A stretch of 47,741 nucleotides of DNA from Candidatus Sulfotelmatobacter sp. (GTDB lineage Bacteria; Acidobacteriota; Terriglobia; Terriglobales; Acidobacteriaceae), in the NCBI GenBank assembly GCA_017883385.1, contig JADGNQ010000030.1, positions 1 to 47,741 on the forward strand, in the 5' to 3' direction. Under the pieces are notes generated by a model that saw only the letters and a list, made by a program, of their open reading frames with translations, was not told the DNA's origin and ran no database searches. The position numbers and the translations under genes are program-made. Below, piece after piece: positions 7,592 through 16,672 of this stretch (positions are counted from its first letter, which is position 1; each line of letters opens with the position of its first letter).

Positions 7592-8479
7592 ATGAAGGAC
7601 ACGGAACGGCAAGCGGGGAATTCTGCGGGACCAGCGCTGTATCTCGTGGGCACGCCGATCGGGAATCTCGAGGACATCACGCTGCGGGCTCTGCGGGTGC
7701 TGAAAGAAGTCGACGTGATTGCCTGCGAGGACACGCGGCAGACGCAGAAGTTGCTCAATCATTATGCGATTGCGACGCGCACCACCAGCTATCACGAGCA
7801 CAACGAGATCACGAAGTCGGCAGAGCTGGTCAAGGAGATGCAGGAAGGCGCGAGCGTCGCGCTGGTGACCGATGCGGGCATGCCGGGGATTTCTGATCCG
7901 GGGTACCGGCTGATCGCGTTGGCGATACGGCATCATGTGCCGGTGGTGCCGATTCCGGGGGCGTCGGCATTTCTGGCGGCGCTGGTGGCGAGCGGGTTGC
8001 CTACGGACTCGTTTCGTTTCAGCGGATTTCTTCCGGCCAAGCGCGGGGGGCGGCGGGCGGCGCTGGAAGCTGTGAAGCATTCTCCTCGGACGCAGGTTTT
8101 TTATGAGGCGCCGCATCGCGTGGTGGAGACGCTGGAAGATGTTGTCGAGGTTCTGGGAGAAGCGCGTCATGTCGTGATCGCGCGCGAAGTGACCAAGCTG
8201 CATGAAGAGTTTCTGCGCGGGCGCGCGGGCGACGTGCTGGAGAACTTGAAGGCGCGCGAGGCAGTGAAGGGCGAGATCACGCTGCTGATTGGCAAAGCCG
8301 AGGAAGGCGATGCTCACGTAGCGGCGGACGCCTCGTCCGCCCGGGTTTCTGTCCGGCAGAGGGTAGAGCAGATCATGGCGGAAGAGAAAGTGGACGAGAA
8401 GGCCGCGCTGAAGAAAGTAGCGAAGGAGCGGGGCGTGTCGAAGAGCGAGGCTTATCGGGAATTGCAGAGGAGCAAGTGA
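7592..8479 (+). CDS. rsmI: 16S rRNA (cytidine1402-2'-O)-methyltransferase RsmI
   Basis: Methylates the ribose of C1402 in 16S rRNA with SAM. The 295 aa show the tetrapyrrole-methylase fold: GTPIGNLEDIT near 20-30, CEDTRQT, the SYHEHNE segment, a TDAGMPGISDPG loop and the PGASAF/ASGLPTD stretch, then FYEAPHR. A C-terminal helical domain carries the GVSKSEAYR end typical of the family. Between the two domains the linker HVAADASSARV is encoded by a palindromic interspersed repeat (8315-8345) inserted in frame. It is convergent with yqeY. Confidence 0.95.
   Translation: MKDTERQAGNSAGPALYLVGTPIGNLEDITLRALRVLKEVDVIACEDTRQTQKLLNHYAIATRTTSYHEHNEITKSAELVKEMQEGASVALVTDAGMPGISDPGYRLIALAIRHHVPVVPIPGASAFLAALVASGLPTDSFRFSGFLPAKRGGRRAALEAVKHSPRTQVFYEAPHRVVETLEDVVEVLGEARHVVIAREVTKLHEEFLRGRAGDVLENLKAREAVKGEITLLIGKAEEGDAHVAADASSARVSVRQRVEQIMAEEKVDEKAALKKVAKERGVSKSEAYRELQRSK
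8315..8345. repeat. Palindromic repeat embedded in rsmI
   Basis: GCGGACG-CCT-CGTCCGC (8324-8340), flanked by ACGTAGCG and CCGGG, lies inside the rsmI reading frame. It has the same core as the hairpin in the hsp20 leader and resembles the GGGCGGACG hairpin at 249-270. Confidence 0.6.
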
Positions 8480-8527
8480 GCGGAGGGCGATGCGAAAGGA
8501 ACGATTCCCGACCCTCCTGATTTCGAA

Positions 8528-8986
8528 CTACTTTCCCGCCAGTTCCCGCTTCACAATTTCGCTGACCATCTTGCCATCTACGCGCATGCCGGCCGCGTTG
8601 AAGCGGGCCATGGCGTTCTTCATGACCGTGCCCATTTCTTTCATGGTGGGCGCGCCCATTTCGGCGATGGCGGCTTTCACTCCGGCGACCACTTCCGCTT
8701 CGCCCGCCGCCTTCGGCAGGTAGGTTTCGATCAGGACGATCTCGGCGGCTTCTTTGTCGGCCATTTCCTGGCGTCCGCCCTTAGTGAACTGCTCGACGGA
8801 TTCTTTGCGCTGTTTGATCAGCGTGGCCAGCACTGCCTGGGATTCTTTTTCGTCGAGCGGGGCCATCTTTTCGACCTGGCGAAGATGCAGTGCGCTCTTG
8901 ACCATGCGCAGCGTGGAGAGGCGGGCTTCGGCCTTCGCTTTCATGGCGGTGACGATGTCTTTCTGGATCTGTTCGGTCAGGCTCAT
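8528..8986 (-). CDS. yqeY: GatB/YqeY domain-containing protein
   Basis: 152 aa. It matches the YqeY family, which resembles the C-terminal tRNA-binding helical domain of GatB: an N-terminal MSLTEQIQKDIVTAMKAKA, then ALHLRQVEKMAPLDE, KQRKESVEQFTKGGRQEMADKE, and the LP…GMRVDGKMVSEIVKREL end. It may bind RNA or tRNA; the role is not defined. The open frame extends far upstream of 8986, but homology begins at this Met and a perfect TATAAT lies 6 nt before it, so I chose this start. Confidence 0.9.
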   Translation of the reverse strand: MSLTEQIQKDIVTAMKAKAEARLSTLRMVKSALHLRQVEKMAPLDEKESQAVLATLIKQRKESVEQFTKGGRQEMADKEAAEIVLIETYLPKAAGEAEVVAGVKAAIAEMGAPTMKEMGTVMKNAMARFNAAGMRVDGKMVSEIVKRELAGK

Positions 8987-8992
8987 GAGGGG

Positions 8993-8998
8993 ATTATA
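8993..8998 (-). promoter_or_regulatory. Perfect -10 box 6 nt before the yqeY start
   Basis: TATAAT on the minus strand is followed by CCCCTC and the ATG. Transcription would begin at or beside the start codon, so the mRNA would be leaderless. No clear -35 is visible. Confidence 0.5.
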
Positions 8999-9191
8999 GA
9001 TCGTGGGTGGGATGAGGCCGTGGCCAATCGCGTCGGGCCAAATCAGCGGCGTATCTTTCACGACCACAGTGAAAGTTGATGGCGGCTGTGAAGCGCTGTT
9101 CAGGCCGCTGGCTATGTAAGTTCGCGATTGAATCCACAATTCGAGAGCGGGGCGTTTATGATGAATTCCCAGTTGGGGGAGGCCACGTCCT

Positions 9192-9881
9192 ATGACTGAC
9201 AAAATCGCCCTCGTTACTGGAGCCAACGGCGGCCTCGGAACATCCGTCACGAAAGCCTTGCTGGACAGCGGTTTCGCCGTGGTCGGACTCGCTCCTAAAA
9301 TCCAGCAGTCCGACTTCGACCACCCCAATTTCATCGCGCTCCCCGCCGCGCTCGACAACCTCAACGCTGCGAAGAAGGCAGCCGACACGGTCATCGCCCG
9401 CTTCGGAAAGATCGACGTTCTAGCCCACTTGGTCGGCGGTTTCGCTGGAAGCCAGACTGTCGCCGACACTGACGACGCCACCTTCCAGCGCATGTTCGAC
9501 CTGAACCTCAACAGCGCGTTCCACATCTTGCGGGCCGTTATTCCGCACATGCGCAAGGCGGGCACCGGACGCATCATCGCCATTGGCAGTCGCGCTGCCG
9601 AAGTTCCCGGCGCCAGCGTCGGTGCCTACAGTGCATCCAAGGCGGCGCTGGTATCGCTGATCCGCACCGTAGCACTCGAGAATAAAGACGCCGGCATCAC
9701 CGCGAACGTCATTCTGCCGGGCACGATGGATACTCCAGCCAACCGCAAAGCCATGCCCGCTGCCGATGTTTCGCAGTGGGTGCAGCCCGCTTCGGTCGCC
9801 AGCCTGATCGTGTGGCTTGCCGGAGATGCGGGGAAAGACGTGACTGGAGCTGCGATCCCCGCGTATGGCAGAGGACTTTAG
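9192..9881 (+). CDS. SDR family NAD(P)-dependent oxidoreductase
   Basis: A classical short-chain dehydrogenase/reductase of 229 aa. The Rossmann dinucleotide motif is TGANGGLG (9-16), the active site is Ser133, Tyr146 and Lys150 (YSASK), and the helix Asn region is at about 105-107. PGTMDTPANRK follows the strand after the active site. The substrate is not predictable. A GGGGGAGG ribosome binding site precedes the ATG. It appears monocistronic. The last ~90 bp have a degenerate second copy at 10590-10677 on the same strand, beyond an oppositely oriented gene. Confidence 0.93.
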   Translation: MTDKIALVTGANGGLGTSVTKALLDSGFAVVGLAPKIQQSDFDHPNFIALPAALDNLNAAKKAADTVIARFGKIDVLAHLVGGFAGSQTVADTDDATFQRMFDLNLNSAFHILRAVIPHMRKAGTGRIIAIGSRAAEVPGASVGAYSASKAALVSLIRTVALENKDAGITANVILPGTMDTPANRKAMPAADVSQWVQPASVASLIVWLAGDAGKDVTGAAIPAYGRGL

Positions 9882-9986
9882 CGTGGGCTGTGCGCTGGCG
9901 ATGGGAGAACGAACCCGGGCGCTATACTCTGCAGCGGAAATCTGGCGTAGAAGCCGCCTTATTATGAACAAAGCCGATTCACTGGC

Positions 9987-10478
9987 TCAGATTGGACCGC
10001 GTTTTGAGCTTTCAGCGCTCGCGGTGCATGACGGCCCTTCGGCGTACGATCTGTCCGGAGCAAACGCAGCCTTCTGGTATCGATTGCCAGCTTTAAGTAT
10101 CGTGTCATGCCACCCATCTTCCCAACTGATGCGGGCCTCGCCGTCCACCACCATCCAGTTTCCGTTGGGGGACCCGAAGTTCTTCTTCGCGACACCGTCA
10201 CGATTCAGCGTGATATTGAAATACCCGCCCCTGCAATCCCCAACCTTCCAGTCCCCTAAGAAGCGGCCCTGTTCGGCATTGGAAACGGTGGTTGGGGACG
10301 CTTGAAACTCAATGCGGGCGACCTCAGACATTGGAAACCTCTGCTGGTGCCCGTCTTTGAAGACCACTACCAGCGAGTTTCGCTGGCCTTGTGAGGGGGA
10401 CGTCGATTGGGAATTGCTGCGAGGCGGAGCAACCAAGACCGCCCCAAGAACTGAAATGATGATCACAATATTGCGCAT
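9987..10478 (-). CDS. Secreted protein of unknown function
   Basis: 163 aa with a predicted signal peptide (about 1-24, hydrophobic IVIIISVLGAVLVA). After a short Ser/Gln linker comes a strand-rich segment, LVVVFKDGHQQRFPMSEVARIEF, and then a region with regularly spaced glycines and tryptophans (GDWKVGDCRGGYF, GNWMVVDGEARISWEDGW) suggesting a small beta-barrel or lipocalin-like module. Two Cys residues (in GDCRGG and PSCTAS) could form a disulfide. I do not recognise a named family. It lies between the SDR gene and the SDR remnant. Confidence 0.7.
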   Translation of the reverse strand: MRNIVIIISVLGAVLVAPPRSNSQSTSPSQGQRNSLVVVFKDGHQQRFPMSEVARIEFQASPTTVSNAEQGRFLGDWKVGDCRGGYFNITLNRDGVAKKNFGSPNGNWMVVDGEARISWEDGWHDTILKAGNRYQKAAFAPDRSYAEGPSCTASAESSKRGPI

Positions 10479-10589
10479 GGCCCTTCTCCTTTGCCGATCT
10501 TAGATAAAAAGACACACCGAAGCCCGCTGGGCACTCAGGAGAATGTACGCAACGGGACCCGGTTTAGTTCCACCGTAGCTAGGTGTACT

Positions 10590-10677
10590 CTGCCTCTGTC
10601 GCCAGCCTGATCGTGTGGCTCGCCGGGGATGCCGGGGCGACGCGACTGGAGCGGCGATTCCGGTGTATGGCCGAGGG
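10590..10677 (+). pseudogene. Decayed duplicate of the SDR gene's 3' end
   Basis: This stretch aligns with 9789-9876, the end of the SDR gene: TCGCCAGCCTGATCGTGTGG is identical in both, followed by matching blocks for the GDAG, TGA and YGRG codons with scattered substitutions. A 2-nt deletion after the GGGG run breaks the frame, and no 5' part of the gene is present. It is a fragment of a former SDR copy or of a duplicated end. Confidence 0.75.
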
Positions 10678-10766
10678 CGGTTGCGAACATGCGATGCCGC
10701 TTGGGAAATATGAAATCACGTGTTATGGAAGCTCCCTGAGACGATGCGGATGGCACAGGTTGTAGA

Positions 10767-10853
10767 GGGATCCCTTCGGCAAGCTCAGGGCAGGCTCTTC
10801 GACTGCGTTGTCGCTCGCTTCGCTCGCGAACAACTTCGCTCAGGATGACAATC
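10767..10853. repeat. Interspersed repeat ending CGCTCAGGATGAC
   Basis: The sequence runs from GATCCCTTCGGCAAGCTCAGG to AACTTCGCTCAGGATGACAAT. The right end, CGCTCAGGATGAC (10837-10849), is identical to the right end of the 43168-43392 element. Internal TCGCTCGCTTCGCTCGCGA forms a hairpin. It occupies the gap before the Nudix gene. Confidence 0.65.
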
Positions 10854-10908
10854 CGAGGAGATGCGCAGTTTGCCGAAAGGGTACGTAACCCTTTCGTAAC
10901 CCTCCTGA

Positions 10909-10950
10909 GTGCACAATAATTGTTGCACTTTAACGCTGGTGAAATATCTT
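10909..10950 (+). promoter_or_regulatory. Promoter with overlapping inverted repeat, Nudix gene
   Basis: TTGCAC (10923-10928), a 16-bp spacer and TATCTT (10945-10950) form a plausible promoter. An almost perfect inverted repeat, GTGCACAAT-A-ATTGT(T)GCAC (10909-10928), covers the -35 and could be an operator. A strong AGGAGG (10968-10973) precedes the ATG at 10979. Confidence 0.5.
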
Positions 10951-10978
10951 TGATGTAGCCTTATCTCAGGAGGCCGCC

Positions 10979-11530
10979 ATGAGTTCAGCCCGAGTCGCGA
11001 GGTCCTTGCCGCTTCAGGTGGCTGCGATCTGTTATCGCAGGCGCGGCACGGCGGTTGAGTTCCTTCTGGTTAATACCAACGGCGGCAACAAGTGGACTTT
11101 CCCCAAGGGCTCGACTGACCCTCGCCTGTCACATAGTCAAGCTGCCGAGCGCGAAGCTGCGGAAGAAGCCGGGGCGATCGGCACCATCGAGCCGCGCCAC
11201 TTTCATCTCTATCTTCATTCCAAGGGCGTGTTCTGGCAGCCCGGCGGCGTGCAGGAATTCGTGGTCAAAGCCTTCCTGATGGAAATCCATCAGATGCGCC
11301 GCCCCGACGAGGGCAATCGCCGTCCCACATGGATGACTGCGGACGACGCCAAGCGCCGCCTCTCCAAGGGCCGCGAAGTAAAATATTTCCGCGAACTCGA
11401 AGCCGTGGTCGACCGCGCGCTCGAGCGCATCCAGTTCCACAGCGAACTCTGGGGAGCCTATCCCAATTCGCGCAACGCCCGCCCCGCCGTGTCCTCCAAA
11501 GATTCCATCGCCAACGTAGTCTGGCCGTAA
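10979..11530 (+). CDS. Nudix hydrolase family protein (non-canonical box)
   Basis: 183 aa with a Nudix fold: strand AAICYRRR, FLLVNTNGGNKWTFPKG, then the box region ending REAAEEAGAIG. Compared with GX5EX7REUXEEXGU, the REAAEEAG core that binds metal is intact, but the first Glu position is Leu. The box therefore reads GSTDPRL…SQAAEREAAEEAG. Most members hydrolyse nucleoside diphosphates linked to another moiety; the substrate is unknown, and diphosphoinositol/Ap4A-type enzymes are the closest style. Tail residues 155-183 are not conserved-looking. Confidence 0.85.
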   Translation: MSSARVARSLPLQVAAICYRRRGTAVEFLLVNTNGGNKWTFPKGSTDPRLSHSQAAEREAAEEAGAIGTIEPRHFHLYLHSKGVFWQPGGVQEFVVKAFLMEIHQMRRPDEGNRRPTWMTADDAKRRLSKGREVKYFRELEAVVDRALERIQFHSELWGAYPNSRNARPAVSSKDSIANVVWP

Positions 11531-11634
11531 TTCACCGTGTGACACCTCAGTGTCCTCATTGTCCTCTGTGGTTGAGCGCTCCTCACTTCACTAGCCACTG
11601 ACCCCTAGCTTTTATGAGACGATAACTCCAGCCC

Positions 11635-13623
<1,989 letters not shown>

Positions 13624-13809
13624 AGATAATCTCGTCCCCGCGCCGGTACACCATCTTCCGTAATCTTAAGAGAACGCTTACGGCTGTGCGATAGTCAGAT
13701 TGGCCAAGTGGCCAGCAACTGCCGAGGCCACAAAATTCAAGACCAACCGCATTCATAGGTGCCAGGCGCCCCAGGGCGAGGCGCCGCGCGGGAACCCAAG
13801 GAAGGTCGC

Positions 13810-14295
13810 ATGCTTCAGTCTTCGGAGAACTCATTTAACTTGAAGTCCAACTCACCGGCTTCCAACCCCAACGCATACAATCCAGTCAAAACCGTCACCG
13901 CTCCCGTGGATCAGGCCACCATCGGACGCACTCTGGTAATCAAAGGCGAAATCAGCGGCTCCGAGGCTCTTTACATCGACGGCCGCATTGAAGGCAAGAT
14001 CACCATGCCCGACAGCCGAGTCACCATCGGACGCAACGGCAAGGTCGACGCCAGCATCCAGGCCCGCGAAGTTGTCGTCATGGGCAAGGTGAATGGCAAC
14101 ATCGAGTGCAGCGACCGCGTCGATATTCGCGCCGAAGGTTCGGTCAGCGGAGACATTTCCACCGTGCGCATCAGCGTCGAAGATGGCGCGTCGCTCAAGG
14201 GTGGAATTCAGGTTCGCAACGAAGGCAAACAGAACGCGCAGCCGCAGAAGTCAGCCGAGGCTCCCAAGGCCCTGGCTGCCACCGCCAGCGCGTAG
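13810..14295 (+). CDS. Bactofilin (polymer-forming cytoskeletal protein)
   Basis: 161 aa from the chosen ATG, which has AAGGAAGG just upstream; an earlier in-frame ATG at 13759 adds only a low-quality tail. The N-terminus (about 1-40) is disordered Ser/Asn-rich sequence. The core (about 43-140) is the bactofilin beta-helix: GRTLVIKGEISGSEALYIDGRIEGKI, repeated short strands with G-x-V/I turns and NGNIECSDRVDIRAEGSVSGDI. Bactofilins polymerise into filaments that scaffold cell-shape and envelope proteins. A terminator follows directly. Confidence 0.92.
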   Translation: MLQSSENSFNLKSNSPASNPNAYNPVKTVTAPVDQATIGRTLVIKGEISGSEALYIDGRIEGKITMPDSRVTIGRNGKVDASIQAREVVVMGKVNGNIECSDRVDIRAEGSVSGDISTVRISVEDGASLKGGIQVRNEGKQNAQPQKSAEAPKALAATASA

Positions 14296-14324
14296 TTGGC
14301 GGGAAGAATATCCGGTAACAAACA

Positions 14325-14358
14325 AGGGGCACGCTCGCGCGTGCCCCTGAGTTTTGTT
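14325..14358 (+). terminator. Rho-independent terminator after bactofilin
   Basis: A perfect 10-bp stem, AGGGGCACGC-TCGC-GCGTGCCCCT, is followed by GAGTTTTGTT. It begins 30 nt after the bactofilin stop. Confidence 0.75.
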
Positions 14359-14438
14359 CGTAGAGACGTTGCTTGCAACGTCTTTCTCACCACGATTCGT
14401 GCTGCTGCCGGCAAGACGTAGCAAGCTACGTCTCTACG
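14359..14438. repeat. 80-bp repeat cassette with 11-bp terminal inverted repeats
   Basis: It begins CGTAGAGACGT and ends ACGTCTCTACG, perfect inverted termini. Inside are two short hairpins, ACGTTGC-TT-GCAACGT and ACGTAGC-AA-GCTACGT, around a variable centre. A second copy is at 16589-16669. It directly abuts the 3' end of msrB. Confidence 0.85.
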
Positions 14439-14439
14439 C

Positions 14440-14856
14440 TTACTTCTTCTCGCCAGCCCGAAAATCCAACGCCGCAGAATTCATGCAATACCGCAAACCC
14501 GTGGGCGCCGGACCGTCCTCAAACACGTGCCCCAGGTGCGCGTCACAAGTCGCGCACCGAACCTCGGTCCGAACCATGCCATAGTTCGAATCCTTGTGCT
14601 CGACGACGCCACCGCCTGTGGCGGGCTTGGTGAAACTCGGCCAGCCTGTCCCCGAATTAAACTTTGTATTCGAATCGAACAGCGGAGCCCCACAGCACAC
14701 GCAGTGATACATCCCCGCATCCTTCGTGTTCCAGTACGCCCCGGTGAAGGCGCACTCGGTCCCCGCCTCGCGCGTCACGTGATACTGCTCGGGCGTGAGC
14801 TTCTGCTTCCAGTCCGCCTCAGCCTTCACAACCTTCGCGGCAGTTTTCTCAACCAT
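14440..14856 (-). CDS. msrB: Peptide-methionine (R)-S-oxide reductase MsrB
   Basis: Reduces the R-sulfoxide of methionine in oxidised proteins. 138 aa, the usual length. The structural zinc is held by CVCC (Cys52, Cys55) and CATC (Cys101, Cys104). Family motifs GTGWPSF, HLGHVF and the catalytic Cys124 in [11 protein letters not shown] are all present. There is no signal peptide, so it is cytoplasmic. A GGAGTGGAGTC sequence precedes the ATG. No msrA is adjacent. Confidence 0.96.
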   Translation of the reverse strand: MVEKTAAKVVKAEADWKQKLTPEQYHVTREAGTECAFTGAYWNTKDAGMYHCVCCGAPLFDSNTKFNSGTGWPSFTKPATGGGVVEHKDSNYGMVRTEVRCATCDAHLGHVFEDGPAPTGLRYCMNSAALDFRAGEKK

Positions 14857-14998
14857 GACTCCACTCCGTTTCGATGATCTTCTTATCCACTGATTAGATG
14901 TTCTAACCCGCCAAAAGCGACATGCGCTGGCGCCTCAGGAAAGGACTAGCTTCCTATTTAAGTTCATGATATAAACCAGTTCATAAAGGAGCGCACGG

Positions 14999-15694
14999 TT
15001 GCCTTCACCGCTGACCTTAGAGCAACAAACGGACGACCCGACCAACTGGGAAGTGCCAGTTGACCACGAACGGCTCAGGTATGTCACTAGACTTCTAGGC
15101 TCTCAGGAAGGGCTTAACACGGCGCTCATTGGAACGCTCATTTTCTTCTCGGAAATCTTGAACTCGAGCGGATGGTGGACCCTATTGGCAGCATTGGCAT
15201 TGGTGGGGAGTTTCAGAGTCTATTTAGCCGCTTACCAGCGTTGGATCCCCGAGTACTATCAGCGACGGTTTGGCACCGTTCAGGTAGCACGAGAGCCGTG
15301 GTCCAAGTGGGGCGCCCGTTTCTTCTTGGCCTTTCTTGTACTGCTTTTCATCGGTTGGCCCCTGGCTCCTCACCTACACGCGATGATCTCTGATCCTGCC
15401 CGCCAGATAAATCTGTGGCCTTCTTTGTTGTTTATGTTGCTGTTCTTTAGTAGTGTGCGACGGCACATGCCCAGCATTGAACGTCAAAGGTTGTTCTTCC
15501 TGCTGGGCGTCCTAGTCGCGGTTTCCTCGATCGCCGGTTATGGAATATTGCATCCGGATGCGAGACAAGTCGGGTTGTGGAAGGTTCTGAACGCTGGCGA
15601 ACTCGGTCTCAGTTTAATAGCGATGGGATTGTACGATCATATTATCCTCGTCCGCACGCTGCCAAGACGAGTCGCGGAGGGCGACGATGAGTAA
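14999..15694 (+). CDS. Polytopic membrane protein paired with a winged-helix regulator
   Basis: 231 aa starting at TTG, chosen because AAAGGAG sits about 8 nt upstream and the frame is closed earlier. About six hydrophobic segments are visible (near 43-55, 58-75, 107-125, 140-150, 163-180 and 195-215), with charged loops between them. The N-terminal 30 residues are cytoplasm-like and hydrophilic. I do not recognise a named family. The last 8 bp overlap the next gene, so the two are probably translated together. The regulator may control this gene or respond to the same signal. Confidence 0.75.
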   Translation: MPSPLTLEQQTDDPTNWEVPVDHERLRYVTRLLGSQEGLNTALIGTLIFFSEILNSSGWWTLLAALALVGSFRVYLAAYQRWIPEYYQRRFGTVQVAREPWSKWGARFFLAFLVLLFIGWPLAPHLHAMISDPARQINLWPSLLFMLLFFSSVRRHMPSIERQRLFFLLGVLVAVSSIAGYGILHPDARQVGLWKVLNAGELGLSLIAMGLYDHIILVRTLPRRVAEGDDE

Positions 15695-16064
15695 CGAACT
15701 CAGTGGCGTCCCCTCGCCCAATCGACTGATACACGAACCGGCGCGGTTGGCCATCCTGACGGTTCTGTCTTCATGCGCGGCTGCCGACTTTGTCTTTCTT
15801 CAGAAAGTGACCCGACTGAGCAAGGGGAATTTATCAGTACAACTCACTAATCTGGAGCAGGCCGGGCTGGTAATCATTCGCAAAGAAATTGTGGACAAGA
15901 AGATGCGCACGACCGTCAGTCTCTCGAAACGTGGCATTTCTGAGATCGCCGACTACTGGAAAACCATGGACGAGATTCGTGCTCAAATGGTTCAGGAAAA
16001 GAAACGCCGCGCTCCGGGACGAACCGCCCCGCGCCCCGGGTTATCACCGGAACTAGCAACGTGA
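15687..16064 (+). CDS. Winged-helix (MarR/ArsR-like, HTH_34 type) transcriptional regulator
   Basis: 125 aa. The helix-turn-helix core runs from about residue 13 to 95: RLAILTVLSSC, FVFLQKVTRLSKGNLSVQLTNLEQAGLV (recognition helix NLSVQLTNLE) and the wing VDKKMRTTVSLSKRG. This matches the short winged-helix domain often called HTH_34, related to MarR. No sensor domain is present; the last 20 residues are basic and Pro-rich. Its ATG lies inside the end of the membrane protein gene (8-bp overlap). It ends 3 bp before the stop of the convergent flavin reductase-like gene. Confidence 0.85.
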   Translation: MSNELSGVPSPNRLIHEPARLAILTVLSSCAAADFVFLQKVTRLSKGNLSVQLTNLEQAGLVIIRKEIVDKKMRTTVSLSKRGISEIADYWKTMDEIRAQMVQEKKRRAPGRTAPRPGLSPELAT

Positions 16065-16067
16065 GCT

Positions 16068-16568
16068 CTACTCCCCCACGTCCTCCCCCACCTCCCGATA
16101 CTTCCCCCGGAAGAACAGCAACGGCTCGCCCTCCCGCACCACGACGTCCTCAACTTCCGCGATAAAGATAGTGTGGTCGCCAGCTTCTTCCGCCGAGTGC
16201 AGCCGGCACTCCAGATACGCCAGCGAGCCATGCAACATGGGGGTGCCATGCTTGGTCCGGTCAAACCGCGCTCCGGCCTCGGTTTCCGCGTGCTCGTGGC
16301 TGCGGTCAGGGCGTGCGTAGTACTCCGAAATCGCCCGCTGACCTTCGCAGAGCACATTGATCCCGAAGCGCTTCTTCGCGTGCAGGTGCGCGTGCGTGCG
16401 TGTGTTGGCGTCAACGCAAACCAGCACCAGCAGCGGATCGAGCGACACCGACGCGAACGCATTGGCCGTCATGCCATGAACTTCGCCATCGAGGTCAACG
16501 GTGATGATCGTGACTCCGGTAGCGAAGCTCCCCATCGCCTTTCGAAATTCGGAGGGATTCAAGCTCAT
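16068..16568 (-). CDS. Flavin reductase-like FMN-binding protein
   Basis: 166 aa of the flavin reductase domain family with split-barrel FMN binding. Typical segments: FRKAMGSFATGVTIITV, HGMTANAFASVSLDPLLVLVCVD, FGINVLCEGQ and LECRLHSAEEAGDHTIFIAEVEDV. Such enzymes use NAD(P)H to reduce flavin for a partner monooxygenase, or act as flavoproteins themselves. No monooxygenase is adjacent. The gene is divergent from cofG across a repeat cassette. A link to F420 metabolism is only positional. Confidence 0.88.
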   Translation of the reverse strand: MSLNPSEFRKAMGSFATGVTIITVDLDGEVHGMTANAFASVSLDPLLVLVCVDANTRTHAHLHAKKRFGINVLCEGQRAISEYYARPDRSHEHAETEAGARFDRTKHGTPMLHGSLAYLECRLHSAEEAGDHTIFIAEVEDVVVREGEPLLFFRGKYREVGEDVGE

Positions 16569-16588
16569 GATGTCTGGCGAAAACCTGT

Positions 16589-16669
16589 CGTAGAGACGTT
16601 GCTTGCAACGTCTCTCTCACCATCGTTCGCGGTGCCGCCGGCGAAGACGTAGCAAGCTACGTCTCTACG
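16589..16669. repeat. Second copy of the 81-bp repeat cassette
   Basis: It has the same CGTAGAGACGT/ACGTCTCTACG termini and the same two inner hairpins as 14359-14438; only the centre differs. It fills the divergent gap between the flavin reductase-like gene and cofG and ends 3 bp before the first possible cofG start. Confidence 0.85.
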
Positions 16670-16672
16670 ACG

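Noticed and set aside
8987..9583. Upstream extension of the yqeY open frame
   Set aside because: Homology starts at Met 8986, a TATAAT lies just before it, and the extension overlaps the divergent SDR gene.
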